From positions 1 to 56,527 of the forward strand of contig CAIQHU010000155.1 in NCBI GenBank assembly GCA_903871735.1: a stretch of DNA of 56,527 nt. Reading direction: 5' to 3'. Position 1 is the first letter of the stretch. The number at the start of each line of letters is the position of its first letter. The DNA is from an uncultured beta proteobacterium. Lineage in GTDB: Bacteria > Pseudomonadota > Gammaproteobacteria > Burkholderiales > Burkholderiaceae. Shown here piece by piece: positions 16,159 to 26,083 of this stretch. Both the position numbers and the translations under genes were made by a program. The notes beneath the pieces were generated by a model. That model was not told where the DNA came from, did no database searches, and saw only the letters and a program-made list of their open reading frames with translations.

Positions 16159-17040
16159 TTAGTATAAGTAGCCATCAACCCGTTCAGTTTTAATAGCTGA
16201 CCAAACCTGAATGGCTTCAACCGTCGGTCCAACATCATGGACTCGAACAATACGTGCGCCATGCTCTATTGCTGTCATTGCAGCAGCCACGCTTGCCATA
16301 GTTCGATCGGCCTGATTAGAACCTAAAATGAGTCCTAGAGTACTTTTACGAGAGATCCCAAGAAGTAAAGGTTGGCCATGAACCAAGAGATCTGCAAGGC
16401 GGTTTATAAGCATTAAATTATGAGTCGGAGTCTTTCCAAATCCAATCCCCGGATCCAAAACAACGCGCTCACTTGCTATTGCATGACTCTTTAGCACCGC
16501 TAAACGTTGCTTAAAAAAATCGTTTACTTCCATCACAACATCTTGGTAGCTTGGCCGCAATTGCATCGTTAATGGATTTTCTTGCATATGCATAACGCAC
16601 AATCCAACCGCTTCATTTTCTTGGGCTATTTGAAGATGTTCTTGATCGACAAACCCAGAAATATCATTGAGTAAATCAATTCCAACTTTTAATGCAGCAC
16701 GCATCGTACTAGCCTGATAGGAATCTAACGACAAGGCAACTGCACATCCTTGCAAAGCCTCAATCACCGGTAAAACACGATCTTGTTCTTGCGCAGAACT
16801 AATAGCAACAGCTCCAGGCCTAGTCGACTCACCACCGATGTCAATTATCTGAGCACCTTCGGCAATCATCTGGTGAGCGCGCTCAATAGCAGTCTCGGTA
16901 TTGAAAAATTTTCCACCGTCCGAAAACGAATCCGGTGTGCAATTTAAAACCCCCATCACTAGGGGCCTAAAACCAGTCTGCAAATCAAATAAAAAACGCC
17001 CGCAACGCCATGCTGCGGGCTGAGATTGTACTACCGTCAC
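16159..17040 (-). CDS. folP: Dihydropteroate synthase FolP
   Basis: This 293-residue TIM-barrel enzyme joins p-aminobenzoate to dihydropterin pyrophosphate in folate synthesis. It is the target of sulfonamides. Family motifs are MGVLNCTPDSFSDGGKF (near residues 30-46), GAQIIDIGGESTRPGA, LNDISGF, LDPGIGFGKT, GISRKS and the C-terminal RVHDV. It starts 2 bases after ftsH stops, so it is probably co-transcribed with ftsH and glmM, as in E. coli. Confidence 0.97.
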   Translation of the reverse strand: MTVVQSQPAAWRCGRFLFDLQTGFRPLVMGVLNCTPDSFSDGGKFFNTETAIERAHQMIAEGAQIIDIGGESTRPGAVAISSAQEQDRVLPVIEALQGCAVALSLDSYQASTMRAALKVGIDLLNDISGFVDQEHLQIAQENEAVGLCVMHMQENPLTMQLRPSYQDVVMEVNDFFKQRLAVLKSHAIASERVVLDPGIGFGKTPTHNLMLINRLADLLVHGQPLLLGISRKSTLGLILGSNQADRTMASVAAAMTAIEHGARIVRVHDVGPTVEAIQVWSAIKTERVDGYLY

Positions 17041-17042
17041 AT

Positions 17043-18929
17043 TTAAACCGCCGCCGCTGGAGCGCCGCCTTGAGCTGGAGTTGTAGTACCGCCATCACTG
17101 CCACTTGAACTGCTGATTGGCTCAGTGACCTTCGGGGGGCGAGGGGGCGAGCCCGCCATAATATCGTTGACTTGATCGGCATCTAAAGTCTCCCACTCTA
17201 ATAGGGCAATAACCATTGCCTCGACCTTATCACGATTGGTTTCTAACAAATGCTTGGCAATCGCGTACTGGGTATCCACGAGTGATCGAATTTCTGCGTC
17301 AACTTTTTGCTGGGTAGCCTCTGAAACCGTCTTAGAGTTCATACGACCGAATATACTTTCGGACTCGGTATCAACATATACCATCGTTCCTAATGACTCG
17401 CTCATACCATATCTTGTGACCATATCCCGCGCCATTTTTGTGGCCCGCTCAAAGTCGTTCGATGCCCCAGTACTCATCGAGTTTAAGAAAACTTCCTCGG
17501 CGGCACGACCCCCAAACAAAATGGCTAAATCCTCTAGCATTCTGTCTTTGTACAAGTTAACCCGGTCAAATTCAGGTAATTGCCAGGTCACACCTAAAGC
17601 CATTCCCCGCGGCATGATCGTCACCTTATGGACCGGATCAGCCTTTGGTAATAGCTTAGCAACCACCGCATGCCCAGACTCGTGGTAAGCCGTATTCTTC
17701 CGCTCATCCTCCCGCATGACTGCAGATTTTCGTTCTGGACCCATATATATCTTATCCTTGGCGTCCTCAAAATCACTCATCTCAACGCTTCGCTTGTTTC
17801 GACGCGCAGCAAATAAAGCAGCTTCGTTCACTAAATTAGCTAAATCCGCTCCAGAAAATCCAGGCGTTCCGCGAGCAATAACAGCAGCATCAACGTCCTG
17901 ATTGATCGGTACTTTGCGCATATGCACTTTTAAAATCTGTTCACGCCCACGAATGTCTGGCAAGCCAACAAAAACCTGCCGATCAAAACGACCAGGTCGA
18001 AGAAGTGCTTTGTCAAGAACGTCTGAGCGATTCGTAGCAGCAATCACAATCACACCGCTGTTGGCTTCAAACCCATCCATCTCAACTAGCATTTGATTTA
18101 AAGTTTGCTCGCGCTCGTCGTTACCACCGCCAGTACCAGCCCCACGATGCCTACCTACAGCATCGATTTCGTCAATAAAGATAATACAAGGCGCTTGTTT
18201 TTTAGCATTTTCAAACATATCACGAACACGCGCAGCACCAACTCCAACAAACATTTCCACAAAATCTGAACCCGATATGGAGAAAAACGGTACCTTCGCC
18301 TCACCCGCAATCGCTCTCGCCAGTAAAGTTTTACCAGTACCTGGAGGGCCAACTAATAAAACACCGCGTGGTATGCGCCCACCTAGTTTTTGAAACTTGG
18401 CTGGGTCTTTTAAAAAATCCACTAGTTCCGCAACTTCACCTTTGGCCTCGTCACATCCAGCCACATCCCCAAAATTAACAGGATTGTTATTTTCGTCAAT
18501 TAATCGTGCCTTAGATTTACCAAAAGAAAAAGCGCCACCCTTGCCGCCACCTTGCATCTGCCTCATCATGAAGAACCAAAATCCAATAATCAAAAGAGTC
18601 GGCCCTAAGTAATAGAGTGCCGAAACGAGTAAATTGGGTTCATCATCAGCCTTACCCGTAACCTGTACGCCGAATTTCATCAAATCCCCAACCATCCATA
18701 TATCACCGGGTGAAATAATGTTGTAGCGGTTTCCATCCATAGCAGTTACTTGTAAGGTTCGGCCCTGGACATCTACTCGCCGAACTTTGCCAACTCGAGC
18801 ATCATCCATAAACTGCGAGTATGTTAATTGGTCTTGAGCACGTGGCTTATCAAATTGCTTAAAAAAGGTAAAAACAACGAGTGCCACGATTAGCCACACA
18901 CCAACTTTTTGCATCATTTGATTATTCAC
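17043..18929 (-). CDS. ftsH: ATP-dependent zinc metalloprotease FtsH
   Basis: This 628-residue membrane AAA+ protease has two N-terminal transmembrane helices (about 7-25 and 103-122) flanking a periplasmic domain, an AAA module with Walker A GPPGTGKT, Walker B IIFIDEID and the second region of homology RPGRFDRQ, and a zinc protease domain with HESGHAV. It degrades misfolded membrane proteins and regulatory substrates such as LpxC, linking it to lipid balance. The C-terminal ~40 residues are a Pro/Ser/Gly/Ala-rich tail. Length is normal. A candidate promoter lies upstream at 19030-19051. Confidence 0.98.
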   Translation of the reverse strand: MNNQMMQKVGVWLIVALVVFTFFKQFDKPRAQDQLTYSQFMDDARVGKVRRVDVQGRTLQVTAMDGNRYNIISPGDIWMVGDLMKFGVQVTGKADDEPNLLVSALYYLGPTLLIIGFWFFMMRQMQGGGKGGAFSFGKSKARLIDENNNPVNFGDVAGCDEAKGEVAELVDFLKDPAKFQKLGGRIPRGVLLVGPPGTGKTLLARAIAGEAKVPFFSISGSDFVEMFVGVGAARVRDMFENAKKQAPCIIFIDEIDAVGRHRGAGTGGGNDEREQTLNQMLVEMDGFEANSGVIVIAATNRSDVLDKALLRPGRFDRQVFVGLPDIRGREQILKVHMRKVPINQDVDAAVIARGTPGFSGADLANLVNEAALFAARRNKRSVEMSDFEDAKDKIYMGPERKSAVMREDERKNTAYHESGHAVVAKLLPKADPVHKVTIMPRGMALGVTWQLPEFDRVNLYKDRMLEDLAILFGGRAAEEVFLNSMSTGASNDFERATKMARDMVTRYGMSESLGTMVYVDTESESIFGRMNSKTVSEATQQKVDAEIRSLVDTQYAIAKHLLETNRDKVEAMVIALLEWETLDADQVNDIMAGSPPRPPKVTEPISSSSGSDGGTTTPAQGGAPAAAV

Positions 18930-19029
18930 AATAACTCCATCCGTCTAATTTTTTATTTGATACCTAATAAGTAATTCTACTACCCTGTGTTTTCAAGTGC
19001 TTGCGGCCGATATATTTCTATCATTTTTA

Positions 19030-19051
19030 ACCTAAATCCCCCAAATGTCAA
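19030..19051 (-). promoter_or_regulatory. Candidate ftsH promoter
   Basis: On the minus strand a consensus -35 TTGACA (19051-19046) is followed after 16 bases by TAAAAA (4/6 match to the -10 hexamer). It lies about 100 bases before the ftsH ATG in the rlmE-ftsH gap. The -35 is convincing, the -10 only moderate. Confidence 0.4.
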
Positions 19052-19062
19052 TTAATACAATA

Positions 19063-19080
19063 GCTTAGATATATCTAAGC
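19063..19080. repeat. Perfect 18-base palindrome in the rlmE-ftsH gap
   Basis: GCTTAGATATATCTAAGC is its own reverse complement. It lies 8 bases downstream of the rlmE stop and just upstream of the candidate ftsH promoter. As RNA it can form a 6-7 base-pair stem, followed on the minus strand by a mixed T/A tail, so it may be a weak terminator for rlmE or a protein-binding dyad. Confidence 0.5.
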
Positions 19081-19088
19081 CAGAATCT

Positions 19089-19763
19089 TTATTTTAGAAA
19101 CCTTCCTAGCAGGAAGGTTTCTGCCGACCGATCCCGCGAAGCTTTCGGTTTTCGGGGTGAAACAACCTTAAATACCTTTTTAAAAGACTCCACAATCTGA
19201 CTATATCCACTTCCATGAAAGCACTTAATCAGCAAAGATCCATCCTCTTTCAAATGTTTTTGGCCAAACTCAAGAGCGAGTTCTGCTAAATTTTCCATCC
19301 TAGCAGAATCGGCTATGGCAACCCCAGATAAATTAGGTGCCATATCCGATAAAACCAAACTGACGCGACGATCAGTAATCCCCGAGCCCCCAGGCAATGC
19401 CTCCTCTAGTTGCCATAAAACAGACTCATCCCGAAAATCCCCTTGTAAAAATTGCACGTCGGCAATTTCTTCCATGCCCAACATATCAATGGCAATAATG
19501 GTGCCGTCTGGCTTACCATCAGCAATCAATGGGTTTTGCTTGCCAAGGTCTACTAAACGGTTGCGCGCATATTGACACCAACTGCCAGGGGCACTCCCTA
19601 AGTCAACTAAAACAGATCCAGCCTTAATTAAATGATCTTGCTCGTCAATTTCTTTCAATTTATAGGCCGCTCGTGCGCGATAACCTTCCCGCTGAGCCAT
19701 CTTGACATATGGATCATTTAAATGATCTTGTAACCAATCTTTATTAAATTTATTTTTCGCCAA
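19089..19763 (-). CDS. rlmE: 23S rRNA 2'-O-methyltransferase RlmE (RrmJ/FtsJ)
   Basis: This 224-residue FtsJ-family methyltransferase modifies U2552 in the 23S rRNA A-loop. It has the N-terminal basic region [24 protein letters not shown], the SAM-binding motif [15 protein letters not shown], the catalytic DMAPN and the later catalytic Lys in [10 protein letters not shown] (K-D-K-E tetrad). The C-terminus reads [18 protein letters not shown], typical of the family. It is upstream of ftsH, a widely conserved order, and divergent from the yhbY-like gene. Confidence 0.96.
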   Translation of the reverse strand: MAKNKFNKDWLQDHLNDPYVKMAQREGYRARAAYKLKEIDEQDHLIKAGSVLVDLGSAPGSWCQYARNRLVDLGKQNPLIADGKPDGTIIAIDMLGMEEIADVQFLQGDFRDESVLWQLEEALPGGSGITDRRVSLVLSDMAPNLSGVAIADSARMENLAELALEFGQKHLKEDGSLLIKCFHGSGYSQIVESFKKVFKVVSPRKPKASRDRSAETFLLGRFLK

Positions 19764-19816
19764 CTGGACTCTTCTTAAAAATTACTTTCTGTATCAGCCT
19801 AAGTCGGTCATAATAC

Positions 19817-20332
19817 ATGGTTATGGCTATTTTAGAACTTGATTCGGGAACTAGGACAGAACTACGCTCCCAAGCCCACACTTTATCCCCAACAGTGATG
19901 ATTGGTTCGGGAGGGCTGACCCCTGCAATCTTCAAAGAAACCGAACTAGCCTTGCAATCTCACCAACTGATCAAAATCCGCGTATTAGGGGACGATCGAG
20001 ATGCTAGACTAACTATGTACGATGAGCTCTGTAAGCAACTTGATGCTGCCAAAGTTCAGCATATCGGTAAACTACTGATCATTTATCGCCCTCAAACGAT
20101 GAGCGATGATGAATTAAAAACATTACGCCAAAAATCTTCCAATAAGGCCAGAAATATCGATGGCTTTGGTGGCCCTCGAACTGTCATGGTCAAAAAATTT
20201 ACCCGCAATCCCCAAAAACGCCCCAAACCAGTGGCAACGAAAGTACTGGGGAATGAACGTGTGGCAGCGGGCGGTCAATTAAAACGCGCCAAAACACGCC
20301 AAAAAAGCTTGAAGAAAAGAGCCTTATCTTAG
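19817..20332 (+). CDS. yhbY: YhbY/CRS1-family RNA-binding protein with basic C-terminal tail
   Basis: This 171-residue protein starts with a CRM (YhbY) domain (about 7-98) containing the family pattern LRSQAHTLSPTVMIGSGGLTP, ETELALQSHQLIKIRV and the GKLLIIYRP ending. YhbY binds pre-50S ribosomal particles in E. coli. The domain is followed by about 70 residues rich in Lys and Arg, so the protein is nearly twice the length of E. coli YhbY (97 residues). Two starts are possible, 19817 and 19823, with no clear ribosome-binding site. It is divergent from rlmE, also a 50S assembly gene. Confidence 0.88.
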   Translation: MVMAILELDSGTRTELRSQAHTLSPTVMIGSGGLTPAIFKETELALQSHQLIKIRVLGDDRDARLTMYDELCKQLDAAKVQHIGKLLIIYRPQTMSDDELKTLRQKSSNKARNIDGFGGPRTVMVKKFTRNPQKRPKPVATKVLGNERVAAGGQLKRAKTRQKSLKKRALS

Positions 20333-20370
20333 GGGCCTTCGTCAAATCTTTTTGCCTTAATCTTTTTGTT

Positions 20371-20919
20371 TTAATCTTGACGTCCTAAGCTGGCTCCCGG
20401 CATCTTTGACCCCGAAGTCTCGCTCGTAACAGTAAATCGACATGACCGCCAACAGATCCAAAGCCCAAATATAATCTCAACGATAAAAATAGTATTCGAT
20501 ACCGAATGAAGCCTGCTAAATTCTGTAGCCCAAGGGGACTGCATTACCGGCGCCCCACCTGCCAAAGCCATTTCACGCAACTCGTGCATCCATGGCTGAA
20601 TGATGAGGGCCGCTAGCCCTGTCAAAATGAGTAGCACTAGCAATAACCAACGAATTAAAACAAAGTGGCGATAGCCATGTTTGACGAAAGCATTTGACAT
20701 GATGAGTAAACAAATACCCATTAAACAATTCAAAAAATTGGCGTTTTTAAAGATCTCTCCAGCAATCATCCCCGCAACTTGCTTATCTGTTAAATAAATA
20801 AATAAAGTTGGCGCCACCAAAAAACCAATGCCGATTAATCCACCAATCCATAAACTGGCAAGAATTGTAAACAATTGCATATTTTTTAAAGTACGCGATT
20901 GCGATGGGTTGATAGCCAT
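20371..20919 (-). CDS. DUF4149 family membrane protein
   Basis: This 182-residue protein has four predicted transmembrane helices (about 13-40, 60-78, 86-106 and 140-160) and the DUF4149 layout beginning LFTILASLWIGGLIGIGFLVAPTLF. Function is unknown. It follows greA by 7 bases, the position this family commonly takes in betaproteobacteria, and is likely the last gene of the carA-carB-greA transcript. The C-terminal ~20 residues are polar and variable. Confidence 0.85.
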   Translation of the reverse strand: MAINPSQSRTLKNMQLFTILASLWIGGLIGIGFLVAPTLFIYLTDKQVAGMIAGEIFKNANFLNCLMGICLLIMSNAFVKHGYRHFVLIRWLLLVLLILTGLAALIIQPWMHELREMALAGGAPVMQSPWATEFSRLHSVSNTIFIVEIIFGLWICWRSCRFTVTSETSGSKMPGASLGRQD

Positions 20920-20926
20920 TGGGCAA

Positions 20927-21403
20927 TTAAATATACTGTACCTTGATAATCTCTACTTCGCGCTGGCCTCCAGGAGTGATAACTGCTACCGTCTCCCCAG
21001 CTTCTTTTCGGATCAAAGCCCGTGCAATAGGAGAACTGATGGAGATTTTATTATTCTCGAGACTCGCCTCGTCATCGCCAACAATTTGATACCTCATCCG
21101 CTGGCCAGTCTCCAAATCTTCTAACTCGACGGTCGACCCGAAAACCACCTTACCATCCGCATCAATAAGCGATGGATCAATAATTTGGGCAGCAGATAAT
21201 TTACTCTCGACTTCTTTAATACGCCCCTCAATAAATGCTTGCTTCTCCTTTGCTGCATCATATTCAGCATTTTCAGATAGATCGCCTTGCGCCCTCGCCT
21301 CCGAAATCGCGTTGATCACAGACGGACGCTCAACATGCTTTAAGCGCTGCAACTCATCCTTGAGAAGCTCAGATCCAATTCTAGTAATGGGTATCGTAGT
21401 CAT
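20927..21403 (-). CDS. greA: Transcription elongation factor GreA
   Basis: This 158-residue protein has the N-terminal coiled coil with the conserved acidic tip DLSENAEYDAAKEKQAFIEGRI (D and E of the secondary-channel tip) and a C-terminal FKBP-like domain ending PIARALIRKEAGETV. GreA stimulates transcript cleavage by backtracked RNA polymerase. It lies 26 bases after carB in the carA-carB-greA order widespread in proteobacteria. Length is normal. Confidence 0.97.
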   Translation of the reverse strand: MTTIPITRIGSELLKDELQRLKHVERPSVINAISEARAQGDLSENAEYDAAKEKQAFIEGRIKEVESKLSAAQIIDPSLIDADGKVVFGSTVELEDLETGQRMRYQIVGDDEASLENNKISISSPIARALIRKEAGETVAVITPGGQREVEIIKVQYI

Positions 21404-21429
21404 CGGTTGTAATTATTTCTTCATCTAAG

Positions 21430-24400
21430 TTAATGTAACGAGGCATGCAAACTCTGCAAATCATAAACCTCTAATTCATGAATTGCTCGCAAGCCAGCAA
21501 CCGCTGCAAGCGCTGCACTAATAGTCGTATAGTACGTTACTTTATTCGCTTGCGCAGTAGTTCGAATCGACCTGGAGTCGGCAATCTCCATTCGACTTTC
21601 ATCGACGGTTGTAAACACCAAATTAATCTCACCATTCTTAATCATATCAACAATATCAGGTCGGCCTTCTTTTACCTTATTAACAGTTCTTACCGGCACC
21701 CCTGCAGCCTCAATCGCTTTAGCCGTACCTTTTGTCGCCGTCAATAAATACCCCATTTGATGCATCATCTTGGCAACTTCCACAGCTCTTAATTTATCAC
21801 CATTCTTGACGGATAAAAAAACGGTACCACTGCTGGGTAAAAGAGTTCCGGCAGCTAGTTGTGATTTGAATAAGGCTTCACCAAAACTTTTACCAACTCC
21901 CATGACCTCTCCAGTAGAACGCATCTCAGGACCTAAAATGGGGTCAACTCCCGGAAATTTATTAAACGGAAATACCGCTTCCTTCACCGAATAATATGCC
22001 GGAATCACTTCGCTGCCGATGCCCTGTTGATCAAGCGTTTGACCAACCATGCAGCGAGCAGCAATCTTCGCTAACTGCATACCCGTAGCCTTAGAAACGA
22101 ATGGCACGGTGCGTGATGCACGCGGATTAACTTCCAAAACATACACAATGTCCTGTCCATCAATTTGCTGGATAGCAAATTGCACATTCATTAAGCCAAC
22201 CACATTTAAACCTAGCGCCATCTGCGCCGTCTGGCGACGTAATTCCTCAATTGTGGCTTGAGATAGAGTATACGGTGGCAAAGAGCATGCGGAATCGCCA
22301 GAATGTACTCCAGCCTGCTCAATATGCTCCATCACACCACCAATCAAGACGCGCTGGCCATCACAAATACAATCTACATCGCATTCAATAGCCTCATTTA
22401 AGAAGCGATCTAATAATACCGGTGAATCATGCGAAACCTTCACAGCTTCGCGCATATATCGCTCTAAGTCTTGCCCATCATTAACAATTTCCATGGCCCG
22501 ACCACCTAAAACGTAAGATGGCCGCACAACTAATGGGTAACCGATTTCCTGAGCCAGTATTAACGCTTCAGCATCAGTTCTAGCAGTTCGGTTGGGAGGT
22601 TGACGCAGGCCTAATTGATGCAATAGTTGCTGGAATCTTTCACGATCTTCAGCTGCGTCAATCATATCTGGAGACGTCCCAATAATCGGCACCCCATTGG
22701 CCTCTAAATCCAGCGCAAGCTTAAGAGGCGTTTGCCCTCCATATTGCACAATCACCCCCATAGGGTCCTCTATGGCAACAATCTCTAAGACATCTTCAAG
22801 AGTTAATGATTCAAAATACAAACGGTCCGAGGTGTCGTAGTCTGTGGAAACTGTTTCAGGATTGCAGTTCACCATAATGGTCTCATAGCCATCTTCACGC
22901 ATCGCTAAGGCAGCATGTACACAGCAATAATCAAACTCAATACCCTGCCCAATTCGATTGGGGCCCCCGCCTAAAACCATGATTTTTTGACGCTCTGTTG
23001 GCATCGACTCACATTGCCCATCCTTTGGGCCATATGTCGAATACATGTAGGCCGTGTTGGTCGAAAACTCAGCCGCACAGGTATCAACTCTTTTATATAC
23101 CGGATGAATCCCCAACTCGTGACGACGTAATCGAATAGCCGTTTGATCAGACTGTAAAAGCTTAGCTAAACGCTTATCAGAAAATCCCTTTTGCTTCACA
23201 AAACGTAATTCGGCCTCCTGTAATTCTTCTAATTTCTTCTTAGCAATCACACTTTCTAAATGGATCAACTCTTCTATTTGTACTAAAAACCAAGGGTCAA
23301 TCGAGGTGTACTCAAAAACCTCCGCAACCGTTAAACCTTGACGAAAAGCATCACCCACATACCAAATTCGCTCCGGCCCAGGTGCGCTAATTTCAGTAAT
23401 AATGTCCTCTAAATTAGTACATACCTCATCTAAACCATCCATTCCAACTTCTAAACCGCGCAGAGCCTTTTGAAATGATTCTTGAAATGTACTCCCAATC
23501 GCCATTACCTCACCAACCGATTTCATTTGGGTGGTTAAATGTTTATCAGCTTGCGCAAACTTCTCAAATGCGAAACGGGGTACCTTGGTAACTACATAAT
23601 CAATCGATGGCTCAAAAGATGCTGGCATTGCCCCACCAGTAATCTCGTTTTGCAACTCATCTAAAGTAAAACCAACCGCTAATTTGGCAGCAATTTTGGC
23701 AATTGGAAAACCCGTGGCTTTGGAGGCCAGTGCGGAAGATCGCGAAACGCGAGGATTCATTTCAATGACAATCATTCGACCGTCTTCTGGATTTACTGCA
23801 AACTGAACGTTCGAACCACCTGTGTCTACCCCAATTTCGCGTAAAACAGCCAAAGAGGCATTGCGCATGATTTGATACTCTCGATCGGTTAAGGTTTGGG
23901 CTGGAGCCACTGTGATCGAATCACCAGTGTGCACCCCCATAGGATCCAAATTCTCGATCGAGCAAACAATAATACAGTTATCTTTCTGATCCCGAACAAC
24001 CTCCATCTCAAATTCTTTCCAACCCAATAGAGATTCCTCAATTAACAGCTCACGGGTTGGTGATAAATCAAGCCCTCGTTTACAGATTTCCTCAAATTCC
24101 TCGCGGTTATAAGCTATACCACCGCCTGATCCACCCATCGTAAAGGATGGCCTGATAACCACCGGGTAGCCACTATTGCCTACGAGTAGAGCAATTTGCT
24201 GATGAACTCGTTGCGCTTCTTCCCAGGTGTGCGCAACGCCAGATTTAGCAGAACCAAGACCAATCCTTGTCATTGACTCCTTAAATTTTTGGCGATCTTC
24301 AGCTTTATCAATAGCCTCTGGTGAAGCCCCAATTAACTCACAGCCATATTTTTCTAAAACCCCGTGGCGAAAGAGATCAAGGGCACAATTTAATGCCGTT

Positions 24401-24678
24401 TGACCACCCATCGTGGGCAAAATGGCATCTGGTTTTTCCTTTGCAATAATCCGCTCAAGAACCTCCCAAGTAATCGGCTCAATATAAGTGACATCAGCCA
24501 TCTCAGGGTCCGTCATAATTGTCGCCGGATTACTGTTCACTAAAATAACTCGATACCCCTCTGAGCGCAAAGACTTGCAGGCCTGTGCTCCAGAGTAATC
24601 AAACTCGCATGCCTGACCAATAACAATTGGTCCAGCGCCAATAATGAGAATACTTTGTATGTCAGTCCGCTTAGGCAT
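21430..24678 (-). CDS. carB: Carbamoyl-phosphate synthase large subunit CarB
   Basis: This 1082-residue enzyme has the full internal duplication: two ATP-grasp halves, each opening with a nucleotide-binding loop ([22 protein letters not shown] and [21 protein letters not shown]), an oligomerisation domain between them, and a C-terminal MGS-like allosteric domain (about 940-1080). With CarA it makes carbamoyl phosphate from glutamine, bicarbonate and 2 ATP for pyrimidine and arginine synthesis. It starts 8 bases after carA. Length equals that of E. coli CarB to within about ten residues. Confidence 0.98.
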   Translation of the reverse strand: MPKRTDIQSILIIGAGPIVIGQACEFDYSGAQACKSLRSEGYRVILVNSNPATIMTDPEMADVTYIEPITWEVLERIIAKEKPDAILPTMGGQTALNCALDLFRHGVLEKYGCELIGASPEAIDKAEDRQKFKESMTRIGLGSAKSGVAHTWEEAQRVHQQIALLVGNSGYPVVIRPSFTMGGSGGGIAYNREEFEEICKRGLDLSPTRELLIEESLLGWKEFEMEVVRDQKDNCIIVCSIENLDPMGVHTGDSITVAPAQTLTDREYQIMRNASLAVLREIGVDTGGSNVQFAVNPEDGRMIVIEMNPRVSRSSALASKATGFPIAKIAAKLAVGFTLDELQNEITGGAMPASFEPSIDYVVTKVPRFAFEKFAQADKHLTTQMKSVGEVMAIGSTFQESFQKALRGLEVGMDGLDEVCTNLEDIITEISAPGPERIWYVGDAFRQGLTVAEVFEYTSIDPWFLVQIEELIHLESVIAKKKLEELQEAELRFVKQKGFSDKRLAKLLQSDQTAIRLRRHELGIHPVYKRVDTCAAEFSTNTAYMYSTYGPKDGQCESMPTERQKIMVLGGGPNRIGQGIEFDYCCVHAALAMREDGYETIMVNCNPETVSTDYDTSDRLYFESLTLEDVLEIVAIEDPMGVIVQYGGQTPLKLALDLEANGVPIIGTSPDMIDAAEDRERFQQLLHQLGLRQPPNRTARTDAEALILAQEIGYPLVVRPSYVLGGRAMEIVNDGQDLERYMREAVKVSHDSPVLLDRFLNEAIECDVDCICDGQRVLIGGVMEHIEQAGVHSGDSACSLPPYTLSQATIEELRRQTAQMALGLNVVGLMNVQFAIQQIDGQDIVYVLEVNPRASRTVPFVSKATGMQLAKIAARCMVGQTLDQQGIGSEVIPAYYSVKEAVFPFNKFPGVDPILGPEMRSTGEVMGVGKSFGEALFKSQLAAGTLLPSSGTVFLSVKNGDKLRAVEVAKMMHQMGYLLTATKGTAKAIEAAGVPVRTVNKVKEGRPDIVDMIKNGEINLVFTTVDESRMEIADSRSIRTTAQANKVTYYTTISAALAAVAGLRAIHELEVYDLQSLHASLH

Positions 24679-24686
24679 CTAAAATC

Positions 24687-25877
24687 TCACATCAATTGAA
24701 TAAAACGATCAAATAAATAGGCCACATCCTGTGGTCCTGGAGATGCCTCAGGGTGCCCTTGAAAACAAAAAGCTGGACGATCCGTCCAAGCCAGGCCCTG
24801 CAAAGAACCATCAAATAATGAAATATGGGTGGCCAAGACATTGGCAGGTAAAGTCTTGGCATCAACTGCAAAACCATGATTTTGTGAGGTGATGACTACT
24901 CGACCTGTCTCTAAGTCTTTAACCGGATGGTTCGCTCCGTGATGACCAAATTTCATCTTCAAAGTCTTCGCTCCTGCAGCCAAGCCCATGATTTGATGCC
25001 CTAAACAAATACCAAATAAGGGGATTTTGCGCTCTAAAAATGTTTTAGCTGCTGCAATCGCGTAATCACAGGGTTGCGGATCGCCCGGGCCATTTGATAA
25101 GAAAATACCATCTGGTTGCATGGCTAACACTTCTGTAGCAGAAGTCTTGGCTGGAACCACAGTCACAGCACAACCTCGCTGAGCAAGCATCCTTAAAATA
25201 TTGCGCTTAATACCAAAATCATACGCCACTACTTTTTTATTCTTCACAGGTAAATCAAATCCAGGTTGGCCATCAGGCCTGAGTAATTGCCACTCGCCTT
25301 CATGCCAATCATATGTCGACGGGCAACTAACCACTTGCGCAAGATCTAAACCAGTCATACCAGGAAATGCAGCAACTACAGTTTTAGCGCTCGTAAGTAA
25401 TGCTTGAACACTATCCCCCCGTTTGCCAGCAACAATCGCACCAGGCTGTGCACCATGGTCTCGCAAATGTCTAGTCAATGCTCTGGTATCAATTTCGGCG
25501 ATTCCCACAATGCCCTGCGCAGTTAAGTATTCTGCTAAGGACTCTGTAGCACGAAAATTAGACACGATGGGAGATAAATCTCGAATCACTAAACCTGCAG
25601 CATGGACCTTCTTTGATTCACAATCCTGGGGGTTAACGCCTACATTGCCAATGTGCGGATAAGTCAGCGTCACAATTTGCTGGGTATAACTGGGGTCTGT
25701 CAAAATTTCTTGATACCCCGTTAAAGCAGTATTAAAAACAACCTCACCGGAAGTGGAGCCGTTGGCTCCAATACCCCTTCCTAAAAATGTTGTCCCATCC
25801 GCCAATACTAAAACAGCCGGTGGTAAGGGGGATATTAAGGAATTGGAAGATTTATGAATTGTCGATAAGGGCAGCAA
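24687..25877 (-). CDS. carA: Carbamoyl-phosphate synthase small subunit CarA
   Basis: From the chosen start the protein is 396 residues. The N-terminal CPSase domain begins [19 protein letters not shown]. The C-terminal class I glutamine amidotransferase domain has the nucleophile cysteine in LFGICLGHQ and the catalytic His-Glu in [12 protein letters not shown]. It supplies ammonia to CarB. No ATG is available in the right place. I prefer TTG at 25877, which has GGAG six bases upstream; another in-frame TTG at 25904 has its purine-rich site too close. The start is uncertain by about ten residues. Confidence 0.95.
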   Translation of the reverse strand: MLPLSTIHKSSNSLISPLPPAVLVLADGTTFLGRGIGANGSTSGEVVFNTALTGYQEILTDPSYTQQIVTLTYPHIGNVGVNPQDCESKKVHAAGLVIRDLSPIVSNFRATESLAEYLTAQGIVGIAEIDTRALTRHLRDHGAQPGAIVAGKRGDSVQALLTSAKTVVAAFPGMTGLDLAQVVSCPSTYDWHEGEWQLLRPDGQPGFDLPVKNKKVVAYDFGIKRNILRMLAQRGCAVTVVPAKTSATEVLAMQPDGIFLSNGPGDPQPCDYAIAAAKTFLERKIPLFGICLGHQIMGLAAGAKTLKMKFGHHGANHPVKDLETGRVVITSQNHGFAVDAKTLPANVLATHISLFDGSLQGLAWTDRPAFCFQGHPEASPGPQDVAYLFDRFIQLM

Positions 25878-26008
25878 AGCGTTCTCCAGTACCCTGCTGC
25901 TCAAGACCCTCTGCGTGAACCAGCAAATACTACATTCCGGTGGCGAGGTCTACGAGAATTGATCTATTTAAGCGCTAGGGAAATGTATGAAGGGGTAAAT
26001 AACAATCT

Positions 26009-26017
26009 ATTATAGCA
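26009..26017 (-). promoter_or_regulatory. Extended -10 promoter of carA
   Basis: The minus strand reads TGCTATAAT from 26017 to 26009, a perfect -10 hexamer with the TGN extension. No good -35 is found at 16-18 bases, which is normal for extended -10 promoters. Transcription would start near 26002 and leave an untranslated leader of about 125 bases before the preferred carA start. Confidence 0.6.
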
Positions 26018-26083
26018 AGCAAATTCATCCCATCTGCTAATTTCAAATGAGGCTGTAATTTTCTAGCGCTAATTCTTCCCCCA

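Noticed and set aside
25971..26070. Inverted copies of an AGCGCTAG-type octamer (25971-25978 and 26063-26070) flanking the carA promoter
   Set aside because: The core AGCGCT is self-complementary and short, the copies are 84 bases apart, and one lies just beyond the prpE stop. Chance is a sufficient explanation.
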